Under the pieces are notes generated by a model. That model ran no database searches, was not told where the DNA came from, and worked only from the letters and a program-made list of their open reading frames with translations. DNA of 13,240 bases from PNKC01 sp039917655 (GTDB lineage Bacteria; Chloroflexota; Dehalococcoidia; Tepidiformales; Tepidiformaceae), in assembly GCA_039917655.1 (NCBI GenBank), contig JBDSJC010000248.1:1-13240 (forward strand), written 5' to 3'. Below are positions 1-6,354 of this stretch, in pieces; within the stretch, counting starts at the first letter, position 1, and each line of letters starts with the position of its first letter. A program made the translations under genes and the position numbers.

Positions 1-1101
1 ACCTGGGTGCTGGCGGGGCCGTACGCCTCGATGGTCCTCTGTGACCTCGGCGCCGATGTGATTAAGGTCGAACGCCCACCGTGGGGTGATGTTGCACGCA
101 CCACGGGGCCGTACCAGAACGGCTGGAGCGGTTACTTCTTCAGCATCAACCGCGGCAAGCGCTCCGTCTCCATTGACCTGCACAAAGACGAAGGGCGCGA
201 ACTGTTCCTGCGCCTGGTTGAGAAGGCCGACGTGGTGATGGAGAACTTCACGCCGGGGACGATGGAGCGGCTGGGCATCGGCTACGAAGCGGTGTCCGCG
301 CGCAACCCGCGGATCATCTTCGCCAGCACCTCCGGCTTCGGCCAGACCGGCCCTTACCGCGCACGCCCAGCGCTCGACATCGTTGTGCAGGGGATGGGCG
401 GGATCATGTCGATCACTGGCGAGCCCGGTGGTGGGCCGGTTCGGCCGGGCGTTTCCCAGGGTGACGTAACGGCCGGGCTGTTCACCGCGATCGGCATCCT
501 CGCCGCGCTGCACGACCGAGAGAAGACGGGCAAGGGTCAAGCAGTCGATATCAGCATGCTGGACTGCCAGGTGAGCATCCTGGAGAACGCGATCATGCGC
601 TACTTCGTCACCGGCAAGCCGCCCGAGAAGCTCGGCACCCGCCACCCGAGCGCCACCCCCTTTCAGGCGTTCCCCACCGCGGACGGCCACCTGGTGGTGG
701 CGCTGGGGTTCGGCGAAGAGAACCAGTGGCAGCTGCTCTGCGGCATCCTCGGCCTCCCGGAGCTGATCGACGACGCGCGATTCGACACCGGCCCCAGGCG
801 CACGAAGCGGCACGCGGAGCTGGAGCCGATCTTGACTGCCGCCTTCGGGACGCGCAGTACACGCGACTGGCTCATCGACCTTGAGGTGGCGGGCATCCCT
901 TGTGGGCCGGTGAACACGATCCCGGAGATGCTCAGCGATCCCCAGGTGCAGGCCCGCGAGATGGTCCGCGAGGTCACTCACCCCACGGCCGGCACGATTC
1001 CCATCGCCAACACGCCGTTCAGGATGTCGCGCAGCGAGAGCGGGATCAAAGGGCCGCCACCGGACTTCGCCCAGGACACCGGCGATGTCCTGTTCGAATG
1101 A
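1..1101 (+). CDS. CaiB/BaiF family III CoA-transferase, 5' partial
   Basis: Family III CoA-transferases move CoA between an acyl-CoA and a free carboxylic acid in the cytoplasm, without a ping-pong acyl-enzyme of the family I type. The frame is open from base 1 and starts inside the conserved N-terminal VLAGPYASM region, so the true start lies upstream; the GTG at 7 is an internal Val codon. Visible family features are GADVIKVERPPWGD near the N-terminus, the ENFTPGTMERLG segment, ASTSGFGQTGPY, and the catalytic Asp in GDVTAG (codon 463-465), followed by KTGKGQAVDISML. C-terminal hallmarks are AGIPCGPVNTIPEML and DPQVQAREM. The frame ends at TGA 1099-1101 after DTGDVLFE, just where homologues continue for another 15-25 residues; see the separate entry for 1102-1194. 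Substrate cannot be told from sequence. The family assignment is very safe. Confidence 0.95.
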   Translation, partial: TWVLAGPYASMVLCDLGADVIKVERPPWGDVARTTGPYQNGWSGYFFSINRGKRSVSIDLHKDEGRELFLRLVEKADVVMENFTPGTMERLGIGYEAVSARNPRIIFASTSGFGQTGPYRARPALDIVVQGMGGIMSITGEPGGGPVRPGVSQGDVTAGLFTAIGILAALHDREKTGKGQAVDISMLDCQVSILENAIMRYFVTGKPPEKLGTRHPSATPFQAFPTADGHLVVALGFGEENQWQLLCGILGLPELIDDARFDTGPRRTKRHAELEPILTAAFGTRSTRDWLIDLEVAGIPCGPVNTIPEMLSDPQVQAREMVREVTHPTAGTIPIANTPFRMSRSESGIKGPPPDFAQDTGDVLFE

Positions 1102-1194
1102 CTTGGGCTTATGCCGGCACAGGTCGAAGATCTCGTCGCCCGCGGAGTGGTGGCGACCAGCGGCGGGCCGGACATCTCGGCAATCACCGGCTGA
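1102..1194 (+). other. In-frame continuation of the CoA-transferase after its TGA
   Basis: Directly after TGA 1099-1101, the same frame stays open for 30 codons to a second TGA at 1192-1194. It reads LGLMPAQVEDLVARGVVATS and ten more residues. This matches the usual end of CaiB/BaiF proteins (a pattern like EVL.ELGLS..EI..L.A.GVV). Third positions are mostly G or C, as in coding sequence here. Because the frame is the same on both sides, a substitution (for example TGG to TGA), a base-call error or readthrough is needed, not an indel. It ends 8 bp before the convergent gene's stop, so it fills the otherwise empty gap. An ATG at 1111 could make a 27-aa fragment, but no good ribosome site is seen. 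Confidence 0.6.
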
Positions 1195-1202
1195 GAGGGG
1201 GC

Positions 1203-1898
1203 TTATCCCTCCCGGTACAGCCGGTGCGCCCGCACGTACTCCGCAACCTCGGGCGTGAGGCTTGGCACTTCCTCGCCGGCCGCAGCGTGACCTCTGGCCA
1301 TGGACGACGAGAGCGAGGCGTGGTGGTCGTCGATTTCGAGCAAGGTTATGCGCCCGGCGAAGCGGGCGGCGTACCTGGCTACGAAGGCCTCGACGTCTTG
1401 GACCGAATGCTGCGCGCGGTTCGTCACGACAAGCCGGTGCTCTTCGAAAAAGGGCACGAGTTTGGCCGACATGTCGCTGTAGTAAGACGCGTCGAAGAGT
1501 CGCACAAGCACATCGTGCCCGAGGATGAAGGCGAACGTTGCAGTGGGGAACGTCTCACGCAGCACCGCTGCCTGGTCCACGATGCGCGCCTGGTTCGCGG
1601 CGAGCACGGCCAACGCCGGCGCGGCCGTTTTCGCCGCCAGCAGCATCTCGATGCGCTGGAGGTGGCTCGCGCCAGTCAGTCCCTTGTCAACATTGCGGGT
1701 CGTCAGAAGCGCGGCTGGCGAGGCGTCCAGCAGCGCGCACGAAGCGGCGAGGAGGTGAAAGTGTGCACGCGTTGGGGGGTTGAAGGCTGAAGGGAGGACG
1801 GCCACCAGGCCGGTCAGCGGCGCAGCGTCATCGAATCGCTGCACAGCGGGCAAAGCAGCAAGTTCAAGCAGGCGGATTCGGGAGGCAAGGCCATGCAT
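1203..1898 (-). CDS. NadD/POF1-like nucleotidyltransferase, 231 aa
   Basis: This belongs to the HIGH-motif nucleotidyltransferase fold of nicotinate/nicotinamide mononucleotide adenylyltransferases, which join NMN or NaMN to AMP in NAD synthesis. The first strand and loop read LPSAFNPPTRAH (residues 35-46), matching the GSFNPxHxGH signature with Thr-Arg-Ala-His in place of HxGH. FILGHDVLVRLFDASYY (about 125-140) resembles the GxD substrate region, in the form seen in fungal POF1-like enzymes. LSSSMARG (196-203) matches the ISSTxIR nucleotide-binding motif. Because the first motif His is Thr and the region upstream of the loop is longer than in bacterial NadD, a true NadD role is unsure; it could act on another mononucleotide or in metabolite repair. 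ATG 1898 has no clear ribosome site. The gene lies 27 nt after the 65-aa gene, so the two are probably cotranscribed. Its stop faces the CoA-transferase. Confidence 0.8.
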   Translation of the reverse strand: MHGLASRIRLLELAALPAVQRFDDAAPLTGLVAVLPSAFNPPTRAHFHLLAASCALLDASPAALLTTRNVDKGLTGASHLQRIEMLLAAKTAAPALAVLAANQARIVDQAAVLRETFPTATFAFILGHDVLVRLFDASYYSDMSAKLVPFFEEHRLVVTNRAQHSVQDVEAFVARYAARFAGRITLLEIDDHHASLSSSMARGHAAAGEEVPSLTPEVAEYVRAHRLYREG

Positions 1899-1925
1899 CT
1901 GGCGTCATTCTACGGAGAGTGGCGT

Positions 1926-2123
1926 TCAGGCCGAGCGGCGCTCCTCGCCCAGGCTGAAGTCTATGTTCACGATCTCGTCTGCCGGCAGCCATTCGCGCAT
2001 GATTCGGCGGCACTGATGCCCGCCCGCGTTGAGGTTGTGAGTGACGAGCGTCCATTCGGCGTCAGCGGTCCCCTGCACAGACCGGAGGCGACGGCCCTTC
2101 GGGTCGTAGAAAATACCACTCAT
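1926..2123 (-). CDS. Small hypothetical protein, 65 aa
   Basis: I do not recognise this family. The start is fixed by a strong Shine-Dalgarno: GGAGG (complement of 2129-2133) lies 5 nt before ATG 2123. An upstream ATG at 2186 in the same frame would add 21 residues but has no such site. The product begins MSGIFYDPKGRRLRS and carries VTHNLNAGGHQCRRIMREWL (residues 28-47), with two His and one Cys (H29, H36, C38) that could bind a metal, though this is only a guess. No signal peptide or membrane segment is present; the size and mixed charge suggest a small soluble domain. It is the first gene of a pair with the nucleotidyltransferase 27 nt downstream. Confidence 0.6.
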   Translation of the reverse strand: MSGIFYDPKGRRLRSVQGTADAEWTLVTHNLNAGGHQCRRIMREWLPADEIVNIDFSLGEERRSA

Positions 2124-2188
2124 GCAAGCCTCCATCCCACACGCCGTGATCGCCAGTCGATGTTCGACGCTCCACCCCTGCATCATCG

Positions 2189-2206
2189 ACTATACATACA
2201 TAGGAG
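2189..2206. promoter_or_regulatory. AT-rich island, candidate divergent promoter
   Basis: The 209-bp gap between the 65-aa gene (minus) and the kinase (plus) holds one AT-rich stretch in otherwise GC-rich DNA. On plus it contains TATACA (2191-2196), and on minus TATAGT (complement of 2189-2194). Both fit a -10 box, but no convincing -35 is found at the right spacing for either direction. This is therefore a position-and-composition call only. Confidence 0.3.
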
Positions 2207-2332
2207 CAACAGATGGGAAAGGCCTGATTTTGGCCGCTTCTCGCATCTGCTTAAAGTGATACTCGGCACAACGCAGCCCGCGCCGCACCGCTGGCGGCTG
2301 AGTGTGGACGCGATCGATGTCACACTGTCACT

Positions 2333-3700
2333 ATGTCGCACCCTCATCGAGTCCGCTTGGCCGTGCGCGGCGGACGCATCAGGCGCTCGTTCAGGCCGGC
2401 CCGCATGGCCGGCGCCGCCGCTTTTCGTTGGGCGGGCACCTACCTGGCGTGGGGCGAGCGCAAGCGGCGCAAGCGCCAGCAGTTCGTACTGCGCACCGCC
2501 GATGATGTGACGCGGACGATGGGCGACATGAAGGGCGCCGTGATGAAGGTCGGGCAAGTGCTCTCACTGATGGCCGGCGTCCTGCCGGACGAAATGGCGG
2601 CGCAACTGGCGAACCTGCAATCGAATGCGCCGCCGATGGACTACCACCTCGTCGAAGAGGTGTTCGCTCGCGAATACGGCATGAGTCCCCAGCAGGTCTT
2701 TCACAAGTTCGAAAAGACCCCATTCGCGGCAGCCTCCATCGGTCAGGTCCACCGCGCGGAACTGCAGGACGGCACGAAGGTCGCCGTCAAAGTGCAGTAT
2801 CCCGGCGTGCGCGAAGCGATCGAGCACGACCTCGCGAACGTGGGGATGATGATCGGCCTGTCAGCCCTGGTGGCCCGTGGGCTGGACGCTGGCCCGATCG
2901 TCCGCGACCTGAAGGAGGGCATCCGCGGCGAACTCGACTACATTCGCGAAGCCGCCTCCCAGCAACGCTTCGCCGACGCCTTCGAGGGGCACGCTTTCAT
3001 CCGCGTGCCCCGGGTCTACCACGAACTGAGCCGGGGCACGGTGCTGGTGCAGGAGCTGATCGTGGGCAAGCCGTTCTCTCACGCACTCACCCTGCGAAAA
3101 GCGGAGCGCGACCGCATCGGCGAGATCATCTACCGCTTCTGCTTCGGCAGCCTCTACCGGCACGGCCTTTTCAACGGCGACCCGCACCCCGGCAACTACC
3201 TCTTGCTTGATGACGGCTCAGTGGCGTTTGTTGACTACGGGTGCGTCGCGGAGTTCGCCGATGACACTCTGGAGGGCTTCAAACGGATTGTCCGCAGCCT
3301 GGTCCAGGGAGACCGCGAAGCGTGGCGCACGGCGACCGAAGAGATCGGCATCCTGCGCGCCGGCGCGCCCTTCACCACGGACGAGTTGTACGAGCACATG
3401 CACTGGTACTGGGCGCCGGTCCTGGAAGAGGTGGTGCACTTCACGCCGGAACTGGCCGCCGAGATGGTCAAGCGAAACACCCAGACCGGGGGCATCGGCG
3501 GGCGGATCAACAGGTACTGCAATGTGCCTGAGGGCATGGTCTTCCTGACGCGGATCAATTTCGGTCTTGCCGGGTTGATGGCGCAACTTGGCGCAAGCGG
3601 CCCGTGGCAGGCGATCGTCGAGGAGTACATCGACAACAGCCCGCCGGCGACGGAGCTAGGGAGGCTCTCGGCGGCGACCTCGCGCGGTCCGAGTGTCTGA
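2333..3700 (+). CDS. ABC1/UbiB/AarF-type atypical kinase, 455 aa
   Basis: This is a member of the UbiB (ABC1/ADCK) protein-kinase-like family, linked to isoprenoid quinone or other lipid metabolism; members bind ATP and several have ATPase activity. All family marks are present: the KxGQ motif (K72 to Q75 in MKVGQVLS), the alanine-rich loop AAASIGQVH (132-140) that replaces the glycine-rich loop, the ATP-binding Lys in AVKVQYP (K153), ExD (E200, D202), the catalytic NGDPHPGN (D283, N288) and the metal-binding DYG (D301). The C-terminus shows no clear two-helix membrane anchor like that of E. coli UbiB. ATG 2333 has no Shine-Dalgarno; Met25 (2405) is an alternative start. The stop overlaps the transporter gene by 8 nt, so the two are likely translated together. 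Confidence 0.93.
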   Translation: MSHPHRVRLAVRGGRIRRSFRPARMAGAAAFRWAGTYLAWGERKRRKRQQFVLRTADDVTRTMGDMKGAVMKVGQVLSLMAGVLPDEMAAQLANLQSNAPPMDYHLVEEVFAREYGMSPQQVFHKFEKTPFAAASIGQVHRAELQDGTKVAVKVQYPGVREAIEHDLANVGMMIGLSALVARGLDAGPIVRDLKEGIRGELDYIREAASQQRFADAFEGHAFIRVPRVYHELSRGTVLVQELIVGKPFSHALTLRKAERDRIGEIIYRFCFGSLYRHGLFNGDPHPGNYLLLDDGSVAFVDYGCVAEFADDTLEGFKRIVRSLVQGDREAWRTATEEIGILRAGAPFTTDELYEHMHWYWAPVLEEVVHFTPELAAEMVKRNTQTGGIGGRINRYCNVPEGMVFLTRINFGLAGLMAQLGASGPWQAIVEEYIDNSPPATELGRLSAATSRGPSV

Positions 3701-4619
3701 GGCCGCCACTCCCCGCTTTGGCAGCCTGATGCTCATCGCCGGCGTCTGCGCGACCGCGTGGGCGGCGATCTTCGTCAAGCTTTCGCAGGAAGCTCCGCCG
3801 CTGACGATCGCCGCCTACCGGATGGTCTTCGCCACCGGCGTGATGGGCGGCGTTGCGGCGATCGGCCTGGTCCGCGCAACTGACCGGCTGCCGAGGCGGA
3901 GCACATGGCTGTGGTTGGTGCTCAGCGGGGCGCTGTTGGCGGGTCACTTCTGGAGTTGGTTTGCCTCGCTCGAACGCACCTCCGTGGGGAGCAGCGTGGT
4001 GATTGTGGCGATGCAGCCGTTGCTGGCCGCTGCGCTGGCGTTCATCTTTCTGCGCGAAAAACCTTCGACCAATGAATATTGGGGGATTGCGCTGGCAACC
4101 GTTGGCCTGCTGATCATCGGCGGGCGGGACTTCGCACAAAGTCCCGGCCAACTGGGAGGCGACGGTCTGGCGCTGCTCGGCGGATTGCTGGCCGCGGCAT
4201 ACCGCACCGTCGGCAGGCGGCTGCGCCCGGATATGAGCGCGGCGGTCTACTCAGCGAGCGTGTACGCCGTCGCGGCTGTCGTGCTCTGGGCGCTGGTCGC
4301 CGTCTTCCGGCCCGAGGTCTGGGGATTCGGCGCCCAGGCGTGGACGTTCATGATCCTCTTGGCACTGGTGCCCCAGGTCATTGGGCACACTGCCTTCAAC
4401 TGGGCGCTGGCCCACTTCCGGGTGGTGCGCGTCAGCATCGCCAACATGGGCGAGCCCGTGGCCGCGACTTTGCTCGCGATCCCGATTCTTGGTGAACGGC
4501 CAACGGTCGCCGTGATCTTCGGTGGCCCGCTGATCCTGGCAGGGGTTGCGATCGGGCTTTTTGGGCGTCCGCGAATCCAGCGCCGGGCGCCCAAACGGGT
4601 TATCGACTCGCCCGCCTGA
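3693..4619 (+). CDS. EamA/DMT-superfamily transporter, 308 aa
   Basis: This is an inner-membrane carrier of the drug/metabolite transporter superfamily, with two EamA repeats of about five helices each. The first repeat starts at about residue 11 (SLMLIAGVCATAWAAIFVKL) and the second at about 155. Hydrophobic spans fill most of the length. Each repeat shows the familiar ends: MQPLLAAALAFIFLREKP (about 110-127), then WGIALATVGLLIIGG; and MGEPVAATLLAIPILGERPT (about 253-272), then FGGPLILAGVAIGLFG. The substrate cannot be predicted. The chosen start is GTG 3693, inside the end of the kinase gene, an 8-nt overlap that suggests translational coupling; an ATG at 3729 would shorten the protein by 12 residues. 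The stop is TGA 4617-4619. Confidence 0.92.
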   Translation: MSEAATPRFGSLMLIAGVCATAWAAIFVKLSQEAPPLTIAAYRMVFATGVMGGVAAIGLVRATDRLPRRSTWLWLVLSGALLAGHFWSWFASLERTSVGSSVVIVAMQPLLAAALAFIFLREKPSTNEYWGIALATVGLLIIGGRDFAQSPGQLGGDGLALLGGLLAAAYRTVGRRLRPDMSAAVYSASVYAVAAVVLWALVAVFRPEVWGFGAQAWTFMILLALVPQVIGHTAFNWALAHFRVVRVSIANMGEPVAATLLAIPILGERPTVAVIFGGPLILAGVAIGLFGRPRIQRRAPKRVIDSPA

Positions 4620-4644
4620 CAGCGCTTTCTTGACGTTTGGGCGA

Positions 4645-4695
4645 GTGATCATCGGCAGCGCCGGGCGCAGGTGAACGCCTGGCGGCGGTCATCAC
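4645..4695 (+). other. Imperfect inverted repeat in the leader of the diguanylate cyclase
   Basis: GTGAT (4645-4649) pairs with ATCAC (4691-4695). After one mismatch, ATCG (4651-4654) pairs with CGGT (4686-4689) through one G-U pair. Inside, CAGG (4668-4671) and CCTG (4678-4681) can close a hexaloop. No T-tract follows, so it is not a clear terminator. It lies 71 nt before the cyclase start and 25 nt after the transporter stop. Role unknown. Confidence 0.3.
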
Positions 4696-4765
4696 TTGAA
4701 CTCCACTTCTCAGGTTGCCGCTGAGTGTCGAACTTACCCACAGAAAGTATGAGGGGCGATTGCGA

Positions 4766-5806
4766 ATGTTGATCCGGGGAGCGGAAGCGTTCAGACCTTC
4801 GGACATTCGGGAGCGGGCGCGGCTTGAGCACGAGGTCCTGGCGCTGCAAACGATCATCGCGCTTTTCTTCTGCATCGGAGCTGTGAGCGGCGCCTTCGGT
4901 GGTGGAGGCGCAGTCCAATACGGCACCGTGGGTTGGATCGCGGCCTACCATGTCGCCCACGCCATCTACGTGCTGGCGCGGCGATCCCCCGGCCGTCCCA
5001 TCGGCTGGGTCGAAACCATCACGCCAATGTGTGACGTGACGTGCATCACCGCGGGCTGGGTGCTGATCGGAGACCCTGCACATCCGCTCTGGGCGGTCTA
5101 CCTCTACGCGCTTGTCGGCTATGCCCGGCGTTACGAAGGGCGACGGTACGAGCTGCTGGCCGGCTTCATTGTGGTCAACCTGGTGATCGGCCACACACTG
5201 ATCGCCCTTAGCGCGGGTACGACGCTTGTCGATAGCGCCATCCTCACGATGATCCTGTTGACGGCAGCGATGGGCGCCCTTTCGGGCGCAATCGGGGCGG
5301 GCTGGCGGCGAGCGGAGCGAACGGCGCGCCGCCTCGCCGAGACCGACCCGCTGACCGGCATCGCCAACCGGCGTACGTTCCTCGAGGGCCTCGATGAGCT
5401 GTCATTCGCGGGCAGCGGCCTGTTCTCCGTGCTGATGTTGGACCTCGACGACTTCAAGCGGCTGAACGATGAGTTTGGCCATCTGCACGGCGACGCGGTG
5501 CTGGAACGAGTGGCGCGGGTCCTCTCGGAGAACGTGCGGGACGGCGACCGGCTGGCGCGTTACGGTGGCGAAGAGTTCGTCATCGCGATGCCGGGCGCGG
5601 GGTTGCACGAAGCAGTCGAGGCGGGCGAGCGTCTGAGGAAGGCGATCTTCGAGCACACGCCGACGACCGTCTCTATCGGTTGTGCCGCCCGCCGCCCGAG
5701 CGAGGCGGCGATCGATGTGCTGCGCCGCGCCGACGAACTACTCCTTTCGGCGAAGCGCACCGGCAAAAATGTGGTTCGCTCGCGCAGGCAGCGCAAGAGC
5801 GCTTAG
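4766..5806 (+). CDS. Membrane-anchored GGDEF diguanylate cyclase, 346 aa
   Basis: The enzyme makes cyclic di-GMP from two GTP. Residues about 26-180 form an integral membrane sensor of roughly five or six helices with no known ligand. The GGDEF domain starts at DPLTGIANRRTF (194-205). Metal-binding Asp lie in LDLDDFKRLND (D226, D228), the active-site loop is GGEEF (267-271), and the inhibitory site RDGD (258-261) sits exactly five residues before it, so product feedback inhibition is expected. TVSIGCAA and the final ADELLLSAKRTGKN segment complete the fold. No EAL domain is present. I choose ATG 4766 because GAGGGG lies 9 nt upstream; a frame-open TTG at 4715 lacks such a site. The TAG stop (5804-5806) overlaps the stop of the convergent gene. 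Confidence 0.94.
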   Translation: MLIRGAEAFRPSDIRERARLEHEVLALQTIIALFFCIGAVSGAFGGGGAVQYGTVGWIAAYHVAHAIYVLARRSPGRPIGWVETITPMCDVTCITAGWVLIGDPAHPLWAVYLYALVGYARRYEGRRYELLAGFIVVNLVIGHTLIALSAGTTLVDSAILTMILLTAAMGALSGAIGAGWRRAERTARRLAETDPLTGIANRRTFLEGLDELSFAGSGLFSVLMLDLDDFKRLNDEFGHLHGDAVLERVARVLSENVRDGDRLARYGGEEFVIAMPGAGLHEAVEAGERLRKAIFEHTPTTVSIGCAARRPSEAAIDVLRRADELLLSAKRTGKNVVRSRRQRKSA

Positions 5807-6354
5807 CCACGGCGCCGCTGCGTGAGGGCGACGGTCGAGAGGTCAGGCGTGGTGGCGATCGCCGCGCGGATGGACGTTTCGTGCACTGAATCGTGTGCGG
5901 CCCACGAGGAGAGGTATACGCGCAGGCCCCAGCGAACCGGTTCGGCCCAGCGGTCCAAGGCGCCGGCGATGAACACTCCCGCGTCGAGCATCGAGGCGTC
6001 GAGATGCGCACAGCCCGATTCCACCGCCGCCCGAGCCTCGGCAGCGTTGGTTCTCAGGGCTTCGAGTGAGAGCCGGCCAAGTTCTGTCAGCGGCGCCTCA
6101 CGGCGGACGAACAGCTCAGCCGGGTCCTCGGTGCCGCCAACCCAGACTCTGGATTCGCCGGCCGTCACGCTTCGCACAAGATCTTCGAGGATGCCATCGG
6201 CCGACGCCAGGTGGGCCAGTTGGTCTCGGAGGGTCCAGCGGGAACCGGCTTCCGCGCGATCCCAATAGTCCGCGGGCAGTACGTCGAGCAGGCCATCGAG
6301 CGAAACCCGCGCAGACCGGGCCCGTTCGAGCATCACCCGCACCTCGGGCAGCAT
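5803..6354 (-). CDS. DinB-like four-helix-bundle protein, 183 aa
   Basis: The sequence fits the DinB/YfiT superfamily of putative metal-binding enzymes, which includes thiol-dependent S-transferases and maleylpyruvate isomerase-like proteins. Visible marks are WTLRDQLAHLA (40-50) with the first metal His (H48), and AAHDSVHETSIRAAI near the C-terminus with H154 and H158, giving the usual His triad. Its reaction is unknown. ATG 6354 is preferred because its A is the last base of the upstream TGA (TGATG), with GAGGGCGAG just before it, a classic reinitiation layout. ATG 6384 in the same frame would add 10 residues and overlap by 31 nt. A longer open frame up to 6783 is only the antisense-free shadow of the upstream gene. 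The TAA stop interlocks with the cyclase TAG. Confidence 0.8.
   Translation of the reverse strand: MLPEVRVMLERARSARVSLDGLLDVLPADYWDRAEAGSRWTLRDQLAHLASADGILEDLVRSVTAGESRVWVGGTEDPAELFVRREAPLTELGRLSLEALRTNAAEARAAVESGCAHLDASMLDAGVFIAGALDRWAEPVRWGLRVYLSSWAAHDSVHETSIRAAIATTPDLSTVALTQRRRG

Noticed and set aside
1099..1101. TGA read as tryptophan or selenocysteine throughout the genome
   Set aside because: The kinase, transporter, DUF1786, 65-aa and nucleotidyltransferase-like genes all end cleanly at TGA, so TGA is a stop. No SECIS-like hairpin follows 1101 convincingly, and the position is not a known catalytic Cys.
1195..1211. Hairpin GAGGG/CCCTC between the two convergent genes as a two-way terminator
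   Set aside because: The stem has only 5 bp, overlaps the NadD-like coding end, and has no T-tract on either strand.
900..1790. Long plus-strand frame (296 codons) across the CoA-transferase end and the NadD-like gene
   Set aside because: It is Arg/Gly-rich shadow translation overlapping two better genes; no motif or start site supports it.
4715..4765. TTG start for the diguanylate cyclase at 4715
   Set aside because: No ribosome site is present there, whereas GAGGGG stands 9 nt before ATG 4766.
4620..4765. Cyclic di-GMP riboswitch before the diguanylate cyclase
   Set aside because: The conserved core and tetraloop-receptor pattern of the known class I element are not found; the pairing seen is simple and imperfect.
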